DNA from: Paenibacillus stellifer
GTDB taxonomy: Bacteria; Bacillota; Bacilli; Paenibacillales; Paenibacillaceae
Length of the DNA: 64,000 bases
Reading direction: 5' to 3'
Assembly: GCF_000758685.1 (NCBI RefSeq)
Contig: NZ_CP009286.1
Coordinates: 712,501-776,500 of the forward strand
In this document: positions 30,017-38,787 of the stretch, one piece after another
Numbering within the stretch: the stretch's first letter is position 1
Layout of the letters: every line of letters begins with the position of its first letter
Notes under the pieces: model-generated
Told to the model about the DNA's origin: nothing
The model's database searches: none
The model's input: the letters and a program-made list of their open reading frames with translations, nothing else
Made by a program: the position numbers and the translations under genes

Positions 30017-30133
30017 TTTGGTGGCGATGGCGGAGGGGTTCCACGCGTACCCATCCCGAACACGACCGTTAAGCCCTCCAGCGCCGATGGTACTTGGACC
30101 GAAGGGTCCTGGGAGAGTAGGACGCTGCCAAGC
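30017..30133 (+). rRNA. rrf: 5S ribosomal RNA, operon 1
   Basis: 117 nt from TTTGGTGGCGATGGCGGAGG to GGACGCTGCCAAGC; canonical Firmicutes 5S, directly followed by the tRNA array with no terminator. Confidence 0.97.
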
Positions 30134-30168
30134 GGTAATCTTAAGCTATTTTACATAGTGTCCTAAAA

Positions 30169-30245
<77 letters not shown>

Positions 30246-30248
30246 TGG

Positions 30249-30321
30249 TCCCTGATAGCTCAGTTGGTAGAGCACTCGACTGTTAATCGAGTTGTCACAG
30301 GTTCGAGTCCTGTTCGGGGAG
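30249..30321 (+). tRNA. tRNA-Asn (GTT)
   Basis: Acceptor TCCCTGA/TCGGGGA, anticodon in ACTGTTAAT, discriminator G, no encoded CCA. Only 3 bp after tRNA-Ile. Confidence 0.96.
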
Positions 30322-30375
30322 TTACTCTCCGGAAAGCAAAAGTGAAATGTTTAGCTTATTGCTTTCCGGGGTACC
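30322..30375 (+). repeat. Array spacer hairpin repeat, copy 1
   Basis: CCGGAAAGCAA ... TTGCTTTCCGG inverted repeat enclosing AAGTGAAATGTTTAGCTTA. It is related to the spacer pieces at 30787-30830 and 30940-30995 (shared AAAGTGA block, GC-rich ends). Confidence 0.6.
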
Positions 30376-30386
30376 TTACCTATCAT

Positions 30387-30475
30387 GGAGAGGTGTCCGA
30401 GTTGGCCGAAGGAGCACGATTGGAAATCGTGTAGGCGTCAAAAGCGTCTCGAGGGTTCGAATCCCTCTCTCTCCG
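30387..30475 (+). tRNA. tRNA-Ser (GGA)
   Basis: Class II tRNA with long variable arm; acceptor GGAGAGG/CTCTCTCC region, anticodon in TTGGAAATC, no encoded CCA. Confidence 0.96.
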
Positions 30476-30523
30476 TTGGATCTTCCAGATTCGAATGGAA
30501 AAAGCAATATTCTTAATTAGCAC

Positions 30524-30595
30524 GGCCCGTTGGTCAAGGGGTTAAGACACCTCCCTTTCACGGAGGTAACAGGGGTTCGAATCCCCTACGGGTCA
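30524..30595 (+). tRNA. tRNA-Glu (TTC)
   Basis: Acceptor GGCCCGT/ACGGGTC, anticodon in CTTTCACGG, discriminator A. The gene itself lacks CCA, but a second copy of its last 15 nt at 30692-30706 is followed by CCA. Confidence 0.96.
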
Positions 30596-30709
30596 TATTT
30601 GCTTCTTCGAATGGGGATGAGAACCCCTAAAGGTTCGTCGGAGCGTAGACATCGTAAGGAATGCATCGCAGTCGGCTCGCTTGCGAGGCGTATCCCCTAC
30701 GGGTCACCA
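30596..30709 (+). repeat. Repeat element with duplicated tRNA-Glu 3' end
   Basis: Carries GTTCGTCGGAGC (30633-30644), TCGTAAGG, GCATCGCAGTCGG (30663-30675) and a small hairpin CTCGC-TT-GCGAG, then ATCCCCTACGGGTCA-CCA (30692-30709), an exact copy of the tRNA-Glu 3' end. Same architecture as the element after tRNA-Arg at 31699-31790. Confidence 0.8.
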
Positions 30710-30713
30710 ATAT

Positions 30714-30789
30714 GGAGGCTTAGCTCAGCTGGGAGAGCATCTGCCTTACAAGCAGAGGGTCGGGGGTTCGATCCCCTCAGCCTCCACCA
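30714..30789 (+). tRNA. tRNA-Val (TAC)
   Basis: Acceptor GGAGGCT/AGCCTCC, anticodon in CCTTACAAG, T-arm GGTTCGATCCC, encoded CCA. Confidence 0.97.
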
Positions 30790-30830
30790 TGATTATTCCC
30801 AAAAAAGTGAAGCTACGGCTTCGAATGCTT
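30787..30830 (+). repeat. Array spacer hairpin repeat, copy 2
   Basis: TTCCCAAAAAAGTGA ... GGCTGGGG: same AAAAGTGA block and TCCC/GGGG ends as copies 1 and 3, with a shorter middle. Confidence 0.4.
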
Positions 30831-30865
30831 GGCTGGGGCTAATAACAATAATATAATTTTACTGA

Positions 30866-30939
<74 letters not shown>

Positions 30940-30995
30940 TTCTCCCCAAAAAGTGATGATATGCTTGTAGCGTATTCCGATTACTTTCCGGGGAG
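30940..30995 (+). repeat. Array spacer hairpin repeat, copy 3
   Basis: CTCCCC-AAAAAGTGATGATATGC ... TTTCCGGGGAG; same layout as the piece between tRNA-Asn and tRNA-Ser. Confidence 0.55.
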
Positions 30996-31014
30996 CCTAG
31001 CAGTACTTAAACGT

Positions 31015-31091
31015 GGAACCGTGGTGTAGAGGCCTAACATGCCTGCCTGTCACGCAGGAGATCGCGGGTTCGAATCCCGTCGGTTCCGCCA
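31015..31091 (+). tRNA. tRNA-Asp (GTC)
   Basis: Acceptor GGAACCG/CGGTTCC, anticodon in CCTGTCACG, encoded CCA. Confidence 0.97.
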
Positions 31092-31139
31092 TTTGATTTA
31101 CCTGATTTTACACAGCCTTTCAAACCATTTTTAGTGCAT

Positions 31140-31216
31140 GGCGGTCGTGGCGAAGGGGTTAACGCACCGGATTGTGGCTCCGGCATTCGTGGGTTCAAGT
31201 CCCATCGATCGCCCCA
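31140..31216 (+). tRNA. tRNA-His (GTG)
   Basis: Anticodon in ATTGTGGCT; the extra 5' G (-1, 31140) faces C73 as required for tRNA-His; encoded CCA. Confidence 0.96.
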
Positions 31217-31242
31217 TTAACTTACAGGCAAGTCCGATTTAT

Positions 31243-31317
31243 TGGGGATTAGCCAAGCGGTAAGGCAACGGACTTTGACTCCGTCACGCATAGGTTCGAA
31301 TCCTATATCCCCAGCCA
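31243..31317 (+). tRNA. tRNA-Gln (TTG)
   Basis: Acceptor TGGGGAT/ATCCCCA, anticodon in CTTTGACTC, encoded CCA. Confidence 0.96.
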
Positions 31318-31325
31318 TTATATGC

Positions 31326-31401
31326 GAGCCATTAGCTCAGTTGGTAGAGCACCTGACTTTTAATCAGGGTGTCGAAGGTTCGAGTCCTTCATGGCTCACC
31401 A
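31326..31401 (+). tRNA. tRNA-Lys (TTT)
   Basis: Acceptor GAGCCAT/ATGGCTC, anticodon in ACTTTTAAT, encoded CCA. Confidence 0.97.
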
Positions 31402-31410
31402 TTGTTACAT

Positions 31411-31498
<88 letters not shown>

Positions 31499-31507
31499 TC
31501 TTAATAC

Positions 31508-31582
31508 GCGGACGTGGCTCAGCGGTAGAGCATCGCCTTGCCAAGGCGAGGGTCGCGGGTTCGATTCCCGTCGTCCGCTCCA
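31508..31582 (+). tRNA. tRNA-Gly (GCC)
   Basis: Acceptor GCGGACG/CGTCCGC, anticodon in CTTGCCAAG, encoded CCA. Confidence 0.97.
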
Positions 31583-31589
31583 TATAGAT

Positions 31590-31666
31590 GCGCCCTTAGC
31601 TCAGCTGGATAGAGCGTTTGACTACGAATCAAAAGGTCGGGAGTTCGAATCTCTCAGGGCGCGCCA
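31590..31666 (+). tRNA. tRNA-Arg (ACG)
   Basis: Acceptor GCGCCCT/AGGGCGC, anticodon in CTACGAATC (A34 expected to become inosine), encoded CCA. Its last 18 nt recur at 31773-31790. Confidence 0.97.
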
Positions 31667-31698
31667 TCTATACATCATTGAATGATCCAAGCGTCACC

Positions 31699-31790
31699 TG
31701 ATTCGAACGAAAGAGTTCGTCGGAGCTTAAGCTTCGTTAGGGCTGCTTCGCAGTCGGACACGAAGTGTCCGCATCTCTCAGGGCGCGCCA
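31699..31790 (+). repeat. Repeat element with duplicated tRNA-Arg 3' end
   Basis: GTTCGTCGGAGC (31715-31726), TCGTTAGG, GCTTCGCAGTCGG (31745-31757) and hairpin GGACAC-GAA-GTGTCC, then an exact copy of the tRNA-Arg 3' end including CCA (31773-31790). The tRNA-flanking sequence (about 31 nt, ATCATTGAATGATCC) is also repeated on both sides (31667-31698 and 31791-31823). Confidence 0.8.
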
Positions 31791-31837
31791 TCAATAAAAT
31801 CATTGAATGATCCTAGTTTCACCTTCACTCTTTATAA

Positions 31838-31911
31838 CGGGATGTAGCTCAGCTTGGTAGAGCACCTGGTTTGGGACCAGGGGGTCGCATGTTCGAATCG
31901 TGTCATCCCGA
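31838..31911 (+). tRNA. tRNA-Pro (TGG)
   Basis: Acceptor CGGGATG/CATCCCG, anticodon in TTTGGGACC, no encoded CCA. Confidence 0.96.
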
Positions 31912-31925
31912 TTTTCCTTATATTT

Positions 31926-31996
31926 GCGGGTGTAGTTCAATGGTAGAACTTCAGCCTTCCAAGCTGATAGCGTGGGTTCGATTCCCATCACCCGCT
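31926..31996 (+). tRNA. tRNA-Gly (TCC)
   Basis: Acceptor GCGGGTG/CACCCGC, anticodon in CTTCCAAGC, no encoded CCA. Last gene of the array. Confidence 0.96.
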
Positions 31997-32010
31997 TACT
32001 TCATCAACAA

Positions 32011-32038
32011 GACCTCTGCGCTGCAGAGGCCTTTTTTT
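32011..32038 (+). terminator. Terminator of the rRNA-tRNA operon
   Basis: CCTCTGC-GCT... GCAGAGG hairpin followed by CCTTTTTTT, 15 bp after the last tRNA. Confidence 0.92.
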
Positions 32039-32073
32039 ATTCCTATATTTAAAAAATGCCCACTTCGTTATCC

Positions 32074-32301
32074 TCACACACATTCATATCCACGATTATT
32101 TTTGCTCGACTTCGGGCTTCTCGTTGATGTCTTTTTCCGTTTCCGGGAGGGAAGCCAGGGGATGTTGGCGGAGGCAGCTTCCTCTGCACCTCTGAGCATT
32201 CTCAGGACGTCATATACGCTATTGATATCCTTGGTGTCGATCACGATTTCTTCACTTTCTCCAGTTCCGGGTACCTTAAAATGCCAGCATTTATTTTCCA
32301 T
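32074..32301 (-). CDS. Small hypothetical protein
   Basis: 75 aa from ATG 32301, with a perfect SD AAAGGAG 8 nt upstream; an in-frame GTG at 32310 overlaps the SD and is rejected. Begins MENKCWHFKVPGTGESEEIV and ends in a basic, Ser/Lys-rich tail. No recognised family, signal peptide or TM. It points into the tRNA terminator and is divergent from the LysR gene at 32435. The strong SD is the main reason to call it. Confidence 0.55.
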   Translation of the reverse strand: MENKCWHFKVPGTGESEEIVIDTKDINSVYDVLRMLRGAEEAASANIPWLPSRKRKKTSTRSPKSSKNNRGYECV

Positions 32302-32434
32302 GACTTCCACTCCTTTAAGATGTATATCTTGTGTAATTTCATCATAATCGAAAGAGGAGGATCATGTATAATGAAGGGAAATGATAGAGGTCATCACCTT
32401 GACTGATAGCTAAAATAGAGGGGAGCGTGCCGGG

Positions 32435-33334
32435 ATGGATATTGGCCTTCTGAAGGTATTTATGGCGGTAGCGGAAGAAGGGAGCATTTCTAAAGCGGCT
32501 CAGAGTCTTAATTATGTGCAATCGAATGTGACGGCAAGAATTCAGCAGCTGGAGCAGGAGCTGAAGACACCGCTTTTTTACCGGCACAGCCGGGGCATTA
32601 CGCTGACTTCAGCGGGTCAGACATTGATGACGTATACCGAGAAGATCTTGAACCTGTTGGAAGAGGCGGAAAAAGCAGTCGTGGACTCGCCGGTTCCCAA
32701 AGGCTCCATTACAGTTGGCTCCGATACGACGGCGGCCATACGTTTGCCCCCTATTTTATCCGCCTATCGCGGCAAATTTCCCGAGGTGGAAGTCCACCTG
32801 GAGATCGGATTAACCGATCAACTCATCAATTCCGTCCTGCAGTATTCGGTTAACGGCGCTTTTGTGGATGGACCGGTCGAGCATCCGGATATTATTCAGG
32901 AACTGATCATTAACGAGCGGTTAGGACTGATTGTTCCGGAAACGATGGATTTTTGCGGTCTTCGGACTGTACAGGACAAGACGCTGCTGATTCTGAACCT
33001 GGATTGTATGTACCGGATGCAGTTGGAAGAATGGCTTCGGGACGAGGGCTACCGTCTGGCCAATGTCATGCAGTTCGGGACGATGGAAGGGCTTCTGGGC
33101 TGTGTAAAAGCCGGGATCGGCTATGCGGTGCTGCCTGTATCGTATTATAACAAGCTGAACGTCAAGGACGGCATCCGCTGTTATCCTTTTCCGGAGAGAT
33201 ATGGGGAGGTACCGACGGTCTTCATACGGCGGCGTGATCTCTATATGACGAGTGCGTTTCAGCAATTTATCGAAGAACTGAAGGAGCAGCTGCCGGAAGC
33301 ACGGATGTGCGGGGTAGAGACTTCGGATGCTTAA
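32435..33334 (+). CDS. LysR family transcriptional regulator
   Basis: 299 aa, ATG with GAGGGGAG upstream. N-terminal winged HTH (DIGLLKVFMAVAEEGSISKAAQSLNYVQSNVTARIQQLEQEL) and a LysR substrate-binding domain (about 90-290). The QSNVTARI form of the HTH is common in CzcR/YwfK-like regulators. Convergent with katA and separated from it by a two-way terminator. Target and inducer are unknown. Confidence 0.9.
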   Translation: MDIGLLKVFMAVAEEGSISKAAQSLNYVQSNVTARIQQLEQELKTPLFYRHSRGITLTSAGQTLMTYTEKILNLLEEAEKAVVDSPVPKGSITVGSDTTAAIRLPPILSAYRGKFPEVEVHLEIGLTDQLINSVLQYSVNGAFVDGPVEHPDIIQELIINERLGLIVPETMDFCGLRTVQDKTLLILNLDCMYRMQLEEWLRDEGYRLANVMQFGTMEGLLGCVKAGIGYAVLPVSYYNKLNVKDGIRCYPFPERYGEVPTVFIRRRDLYMTSAFQQFIEELKEQLPEARMCGVETSDA

Positions 33335-33356
33335 CAAGAAAATAGTTATTAACAAC

Positions 33357-33386
33357 AACAGCGCAGGATCAACGATCCTGCGCTGT
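33357..33386. terminator. Two-way terminator between LysR and catalase genes
   Basis: ACAGCGCAGGATC-AAC-GATCCTGCGCTGT, a 13-bp perfect stem between convergent genes. Confidence 0.85.
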
Positions 33387-33452
33387 TTGTACTCACAAGG
33401 GAACCGGGGATAACCCGCCCTTTATCCACGCAATGGGGATAGACTGGGGATA

Positions 33453-34910
33453 TTAGAGCTCGGATGGAACAGTTAATCCCAGTCCCTCGGCAATTCGTGT
33501 TCCGAACTCATGGTCCGCTTTGTAGAAATGGCCGATTTGGCGCAATTTAATATCCACAAGCTCGACCGGTCTCATGGAATCCACAATGTTACGCACAAGC
33601 CGGGCGCGTTCGTCCTCGCTCAGCAGCCGGTACAAATCCCCGGGCTGTGTATAATGGTCGTCATGGTCGTAGGCGACACTGTCTGCCTGGCCGGACACCT
33701 CAAACGGAGCGGTGCGATGCTCCGGAGATTCCTTGGGACCGCCGAAGCTGTTCGGTTCATAGTAGACGGAGGCTCCGCCGTTATCGCCGTAAGCCATGGC
33801 GCCATCGCGCTGATGGTTATGCACCGGACATTGCGGACGGTTAATAGGCAGCTGGTTATGGTTCGGACCGACCCGGTAGCGATGAGCATCGGAGTAGGCG
33901 AACAGGCGGCCCTGAAGCATTTTATCAGGTGAAGCCTCAATGCCCGGAACGAACGAACCCGGAGAGAATGTAGCCTGCTCCACTTCCGCAAAATAGTTCT
34001 CCGGATTTCGGTCCAGCACCATGCGGCCAACCTCGATCAGCGGATAATCCTTCTGCGACCACACTTTGGTTACGTCGAATGGATCGAACCGGTACGTATT
34101 TGCGTCTTCAAGCGGCATAATCTGCACATACAGTTTCCAGGACGGGTAGTCGCCGTTGGCAATGGCGTTGAACAGATCCTCGGTATGGTAATCCGGATGC
34201 TCTCCTGCTATTTTGGCCGCAACATCGACATCCATATTCTTTACGCCCTGTTCAGTCTTAAAGTGATACTTGACCCACACCGCGTTCCCTTCAGCGTTCA
34301 CCCACTTGAACGTATGGCTGCCGAATCCGTGCATGTGGCGCAGAGTTGCGGGAATGCCGCGGTCAGACATCAGAATCGAAACCTGGTGAAGCGACTCGGG
34401 GGAATGGGACCAGAAATCCCAGACTGCCGTCGGGTTCTTCAGATGGGTCTGCGGATGCCGCTTCTGCGTATGAATGAAGTCCGGAAACTTGATGGCGTCC
34501 CGAATGAAGAAGACGGGCGTATTGTTGCCGACCAGATCATAGTTGCCTTCTTCCGTGTAGAATTTCACCGCAAAGCCCCGCGGGTCGCGGATTGTATCGG
34601 CGGAGCCGAGCTCGCCTGCCACGGTGGAGAAACGGATGAACATAGGCGTACGCTTGCCGGTCTGAGACAGAAAGGCTGCTTTGGTATAAGAAGAAACGTC
34701 TCCCGTGACTTCAAAATAACCATGCGCTCCCGCGCCCTTGGCATGAACGACCCGCTCGGGGATGCGTTCTCTGTTGAAATGAGCCAGCTTCTCCAGCAGG
34801 TGGACATCCTGGATCAGTGCAGGTCCCCGGGAACCGGCGGTCATCGAATGTTGGTTATCTCCTACAGGCGCTCCCCAGCTAGTTGTGAGGCGGCTGTTAT
34901 CGTAAGTCAT
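33453..34910 (-). CDS. katA: Monofunctional haem catalase
   Basis: 485 aa from ATG 34910 (AAAGGTGA 8 nt upstream; the GTG at 34922 lies in the SD). Decomposes H2O2 in the cytoplasm. Catalytic His in [19 protein letters not shown], Asn in [14 protein letters not shown], and proximal haem Tyr in [13 protein letters not shown]. The small-subunit clade 3 length fits vegetative KatA. The promoter overlaps a near-consensus PerR box, so peroxide induction is expected. An IS1182-family element lies 165 bp upstream of the start. Confidence 0.96.
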   Translation of the reverse strand: MTYDNSRLTTSWGAPVGDNQHSMTAGSRGPALIQDVHLLEKLAHFNRERIPERVVHAKGAGAHGYFEVTGDVSSYTKAAFLSQTGKRTPMFIRFSTVAGELGSADTIRDPRGFAVKFYTEEGNYDLVGNNTPVFFIRDAIKFPDFIHTQKRHPQTHLKNPTAVWDFWSHSPESLHQVSILMSDRGIPATLRHMHGFGSHTFKWVNAEGNAVWVKYHFKTEQGVKNMDVDVAAKIAGEHPDYHTEDLFNAIANGDYPSWKLYVQIMPLEDANTYRFDPFDVTKVWSQKDYPLIEVGRMVLDRNPENYFAEVEQATFSPGSFVPGIEASPDKMLQGRLFAYSDAHRYRVGPNHNQLPINRPQCPVHNHQRDGAMAYGDNGGASVYYEPNSFGGPKESPEHRTAPFEVSGQADSVAYDHDDHYTQPGDLYRLLSEDERARLVRNIVDSMRPVELVDIKLRQIGHFYKADHEFGTRIAEGLGLTVPSEL

Positions 34911-34972
34911 GAGATCAGTCACCTTTCGTGTTGTTTTGTTATTAGATTAAGTATAAATCCTAATATAGATAG

Positions 34973-35001
34973 ATGATAATAATTATAATTTAAAAAATCA
35001 A
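34973..35001 (-). promoter_or_regulatory. katA promoter with PerR box
   Basis: Minus strand TTGATT (35001-34996), 17 bp, TATCAT (34978-34973). The spacer and -10 hold TTATAATTATTATCA (34988-34974), 14 of 15 matches to the PerR box TTATAATNATTATAA. Expected to be repressed by PerR-Fe/Mn and relieved by peroxide. Confidence 0.8.
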
Positions 35002-35074
35002 GCTTTTTTATAATAATTTTAATTAATAAAAATGGATGAGGGATATACACGAAAAAAAGCGGCCGGAAATCCGG

Positions 35075-36760
35075 GAGGCCACTGAAAAAGTCCATCTCAT
35101 AGAAAAAGGTACAGTCTTTCAATTAAATTGAAGAGGCTGTACCTTTTTCTGTATAATGGAGTCATAACGAAAAGCGGGTGAGTGCGGATGATACGGCAAC
35201 AACAAACTTTAATCCTGAGTCCTTACGCGGCATTGTATGACATCGTTGTACCAAAGGACAATATGCTTCGTCAAATTAACGATTTGGTGGACTTCACTTT
35301 CATATACGAGGAACTCGAAAAGAAATACTGCTTGGACAATGGACGCAACGCCATTGACCCTATTCGCATGTTTAAATACTTGCTTCTGAAGGCAATCTTT
35401 GAATTGTCTGACGTAGATATTGTTGAGCGTTCAAAGTACGACCTCTCGTTCAAATTTTTTCTTGGCATGGCACCAGAAGACTCGGTAATCGACCCCAGTT
35501 CTCTGACGAAATTCCGTAAACTGCGGTTGAAAGACATGAATCTCTTGGACATGCTCATTGGTAAGACCGTAGAACTTGCCATCGAGCAGAATATCCTGAA
35601 GAGCAACTCCATCATCGTCGACGCAACGCATACGAAAGCACGCTACAACCAAAAAACGCCCCAAGAAATTTTGCAAGACCGTGCACGTAAATTACGAAAA
35701 GCCGTGTATACCATGGATGAATCGGCCAAGGCCAAGATGCCGGCAAAGAATACGACGAGCGAACTCGAGGATGAACTTACATACTGCCAAAAACTCGTCC
35801 ACTTCATCGAAAACGAGAGCGGCATTGCACAGGTGCCCAAAATTCTGGAGCCGCTCAACCTGCTAAAAGAAACGGTTGCGGATGATGTTGAGCAGCTTCG
35901 TTTGGCGGCAGATCCGGATGCGCGCGTGGGACATAAGAGTGCAGATTCCGCGTTTTTTGGATACAAAACTCATCTTGCGATGACCGAAGAACGGATCATT
36001 ACAGCGGCTGTAATTACAACAGGCGAACAGAATGACGGCAAGCAATTGCAGACGCTCATCGAAAAGAGCGTAGCGGCTGGCATGCAGGTCAAAACGGTGA
36101 TTGGGGATACAGCCTATTCAGAAAAAGGAAATATTGCTTACACGAAAACAAATGAAATTGAACTGGTTTCCAAACTAAATCCGCTCATTACGCAGGGCGC
36201 GCGAAAGAAAGAAGACGAATTTTTGTTCAACAAAGATGCAGGCATGTACGTATGTCCAGCTGGACACATGGCCATTCGGAAGGCTCGGCAAGGCAAGAAG
36301 GGCGAGGGCCAAAACCAGCAGACTACCTATTATTTTGATGTGGATCAATGCAAGCGTTGCCCGCTTAGGGAAGGCTGCTACAAAGAAGGAGCCAAGAGCA
36401 AGACCTACTCCGTAACGATTAAATCTGAAGAGCACACGGAGCAGATGGCGTTCCAGGAAACGGAGTATTTTAAGACAAAAGCGAAGGAACGTTACAAAAT
36501 TGAAGCGAAGAACAGTGAGCTTAAACATGGACACGGGTATGATGTAGCGATATCCTCGGGTCTGCTTGGCATGCAGTTACAAGGTGCGATGGCCATATTT
36601 GCTGTAAACCTAAAACGAATATTAAAGATAGCAGAGTAAGGATAAGGAGCAATACGCCCCTAAAAAGAAGACACCCTCCCCCATATACTGGGAATGGATG
36701 TCTTTTTTACGTATTCACTTCTCACCAAGATTGAAAAACTGTAAGTTCTTCAGCGGCCTC
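35075..36760 (+). mobile_element. IS1182-family insertion sequence, complete
   Basis: 1686 bp. Terminal inverted repeats GAGGCCACTGAAAAA (35075-35089) and, inverted at the right end, GAGGCCGCTGAAGAA (36760-36746). A 9-bp direct repeat GAAATCCGG flanks it (35066-35074, 36761-36769). One transposase gene. Hairpin terminators lie just inside both ends: 35102-35150 (AAAAAGGTACAG ... CTGTACCTTTTT) and 36663-36711 (AAGACACC ... GGATGTCTTTTTT), which shield the transposase from outside transcription. Confidence 0.88.
35188..36639 (+). CDS. tnp: IS1182 family transposase
   Basis: 483 aa from ATG 35188 (GGGTGA 6 nt upstream). N-terminal region with LYDIVVPKDNMLRQINDLVD and the helix bundle up to about residue 100; the DDE catalytic core shows Asp in IIVDATHTKARY and Asp in VIGDTAYSEKGN, and the late Glu near IEAKNSELKHGHGYD. 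A cysteine cluster (CPAGH, CKRCPLREGCYKEG) lies between the second Asp and the Glu, as usual in this family. No frameshift or stop is seen, so the element may still be active. Confidence 0.93.
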   Translation: MIRQQQTLILSPYAALYDIVVPKDNMLRQINDLVDFTFIYEELEKKYCLDNGRNAIDPIRMFKYLLLKAIFELSDVDIVERSKYDLSFKFFLGMAPEDSVIDPSSLTKFRKLRLKDMNLLDMLIGKTVELAIEQNILKSNSIIVDATHTKARYNQKTPQEILQDRARKLRKAVYTMDESAKAKMPAKNTTSELEDELTYCQKLVHFIENESGIAQVPKILEPLNLLKETVADDVEQLRLAADPDARVGHKSADSAFFGYKTHLAMTEERIITAAVITTGEQNDGKQLQTLIEKSVAAGMQVKTVIGDTAYSEKGNIAYTKTNEIELVSKLNPLITQGARKKEDEFLFNKDAGMYVCPAGHMAIRKARQGKKGEGQNQQTTYYFDVDQCKRCPLREGCYKEGAKSKTYSVTIKSEEHTEQMAFQETEYFKTKAKERYKIEAKNSELKHGHGYDVAISSGLLGMQLQGAMAIFAVNLKRILKIAE

Positions 36761-36780
36761 GAAATCCGGCACGCTTTTGG
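36761..36780 (-). terminator. glgP terminator split by the IS (glgP-proximal half)
   Basis: Joining 35052-35074 to 36770-36780 restores, on the minus strand, AAAAGCGTGCCGG-ATTT-CCGGCCGCTTTTTTT, a strong intrinsic terminator for glgP. The IS sits in it, leaving the promoter-proximal arm next to glgP and the distal arm with its T-tract 1.7 kb away. Confidence 0.75.
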
Positions 36781-36816
36781 TTTTAATGAGGTATGGAATT
36801 AAGGTCCAAAAGGCTT

Positions 36817-38433
36817 TTAGCCCTTGATGTACATCAGGTCGTAGTATTCTTCCAGCATCCGCTTGGTGGCGAATTCCGTGCGTGTCGTCTCAATGCTCTT
36901 GCGCATCATCTCTACCCACTTGCTCCGATTATCGTAGTAGACGGGAAGAACGCGATTCAGCAGAGTGTCGTACAAGGCCTCACTGTCATGGCGGTCCAGC
37001 TCCTCGAAGTCCTTCGTTTGGAAGCCGTCCCCGATCTGCCAGCCGTTCTCGCCGTCAATGCACGCTTCCGGCCACCAGCCGTCCAGAATGGAGCAGTTGA
37101 GAACGCCGTTCATGGCTGCTTTCATGCCGGAGGTGCCGCTGGCTTCCAGCGGTCTGCGCGGGTTGTTCAGCCAGATGTCCGAGCCCCGGGTCAGCTTCGC
37201 CCCGATCGTCATATCGTAGTTCTCCAGGAATACGACGCTCTTAGGATACTTTTTCATCATGGACACCAGGTTGGTAACGATTTTTTTGCCGGTATCGTCC
37301 AAAGGATGGGCTTTGCCGGAGAAGACGATCTGGACTTTGCCATCCTCCAGGTAAGGCTCGATAAGGTCCGGACGTGAAAAAATCAAATCACTGCGCTTAT
37401 AAGGCGCCGCACGACGGGAGAAACCGATCAGCAGGTTGTCCGGATTCAAGCTTATGCTAGTACGCTTCTCAATAAAGGACAGGAGCTCCCGCTTGATCTC
37501 CATATGAGTGGCCCATAGATCGCCGTTCTGTTCATAAGCGGCTGTGATGCGCTCGTCTACCCACGTAGGCGTATGAATGGCGTTAGTAATGGCAATGATG
37601 GGCGATCTGCCAGCAACTTCCTTCCACATCAGGTTGGAAGTCTCTCCATGCAGCTTGGCCACGCCGTTGGAAATACGGGCAAGCCGCAGGCCGGCAACCG
37701 TCATATTGAACGGGCTTCCGCCTATCCGCTCCATCTGGTCACGGGTAAGGCCGTTGTAGGCTCCCATGTATTCCAGGCGGCCCAGCGGATGCTCCTCATT
37801 CCCTTCTTTGATCGGGGTATGAGTGGTGAAGACGACCTCTTCCCGGGTAGCCTTCCAGGCTTCCTCGAAGCTGCTGCCTCCGCACATCTTCTCGCGGATC
37901 AGCTCCGTTGCCGCAAGCGCCGCATGGCCTTCGTTGAAATGATACACATCGATCTCAATGCCGAGGGCGCGCATCGCTCTGACGCCGCCAATGCCGAGCA
38001 CGATTTCCTGCGCGATACGCTCCTCGCCGAACCAGCCATAGAGCTGTCCCGTGATCCACGCATCTCCGTTCTCTGGAATATCAGTGTCAAGCAGATAAAG
38101 CGGGTTGTTGCCGAACTGGTCGCATTTCCAGACTTTACAGATTACGTTGGTCTCACGCACTTTGACGGTAACGCTTACACCCGTATCTTCCAGAAAATCG
38201 TAAACGTAGTTGTAGTAAGAGTCGTAAGGCCTGCCGTCGTCTCCAATCTTCTGATCCGTGTAACCTTGCTTCCATTTCAGGCCAATCGGGACGATCGGCG
38301 CGTCAATGTCCTTGGCCCCTTTAATGTAATCTCCCGCCAGAATACCAAGTCCTCCGGCATACATCTTAAAATCGGAATCCAGACCATACTCCATACTGAA
38401 ATACGCTACTGTCGGCAGTTTCTTGTCGCTCAC
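36817..38433 (-). CDS. glgP: Alpha-glucan phosphorylase, short form (GT35)
   Basis: 538 aa, GTG 38433 with AGGAGG 7 nt upstream. Phosphorolysis of alpha-1,4-glucans to glucose-1-phosphate with a PLP cofactor. VAYFSMEYGLDSDFKMYAGGLGILAGDYIKGAKD and FNEGHAALAATELI are the N-terminal signatures; the PLP Lys is in EASGTSGMKAAMNG near the C-terminus. The length fits the compact alpha-glucan phosphorylase branch (about 550 aa) rather than the 800-aa glycogen phosphorylases. Not in a glg operon; its terminator was destroyed by the IS. Confidence 0.92.
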   Translation of the reverse strand: MSDKKLPTVAYFSMEYGLDSDFKMYAGGLGILAGDYIKGAKDIDAPIVPIGLKWKQGYTDQKIGDDGRPYDSYYNYVYDFLEDTGVSVTVKVRETNVICKVWKCDQFGNNPLYLLDTDIPENGDAWITGQLYGWFGEERIAQEIVLGIGGVRAMRALGIEIDVYHFNEGHAALAATELIREKMCGGSSFEEAWKATREEVVFTTHTPIKEGNEEHPLGRLEYMGAYNGLTRDQMERIGGSPFNMTVAGLRLARISNGVAKLHGETSNLMWKEVAGRSPIIAITNAIHTPTWVDERITAAYEQNGDLWATHMEIKRELLSFIEKRTSISLNPDNLLIGFSRRAAPYKRSDLIFSRPDLIEPYLEDGKVQIVFSGKAHPLDDTGKKIVTNLVSMMKKYPKSVVFLENYDMTIGAKLTRGSDIWLNNPRRPLEASGTSGMKAAMNGVLNCSILDGWWPEACIDGENGWQIGDGFQTKDFEELDRHDSEALYDTLLNRVLPVYYDNRSKWVEMMRKSIETTRTEFATKRMLEEYYDLMYIKG

Positions 38434-38787
38434 AAACAGGCCTCCTAAGTTATGAAATGGTTTGCACAGAAAAAACTAAGTTTCGAAGCTATTTTAGCAC
38501 ATTTTTAGAGGAAAAACATAGAAAAAAAGTCGTTGTTAACGCTTGCTGATATAGTGTATAGAAACGTTTGCACAATATTAGACTCTTTTTTTCTAATTTC
38601 TGGGATTTTTAAGTGTGATATACAGTCTAAAAACCGGCCGATGCAGTCCATTTCGGATAGTGGCGCTTCAGGCCGCTTTCGGCCTATAATATGCCCTATA
38701 ATATAAAGATCATTCTGAATATGTGTGGAGTGTGGGCCATCAGCCTAAGACGGACAGCGGAAGTCAAGAACAGAAACGAGGGTGACT
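38434..38787. other. Intergenic region with divergent control signals
   Basis: 354 bp between divergent glgP and ribokinase genes. A candidate glgP promoter on the minus strand is TTGTGC (38575-38570), 16 bp, TATATC (38553-38548). A hairpin AGGCCG-CTTT-CGGCCT (38670-38685) overlaps TATAAT on the ribokinase side. No open frame here has an SD. Confidence 0.5.

Noticed and set aside
38556..38572. cre-like site (CcpA) near the glgP promoter
   Set aside because: TGCAAACGTTTCTA has three mismatches at conserved cre positions.
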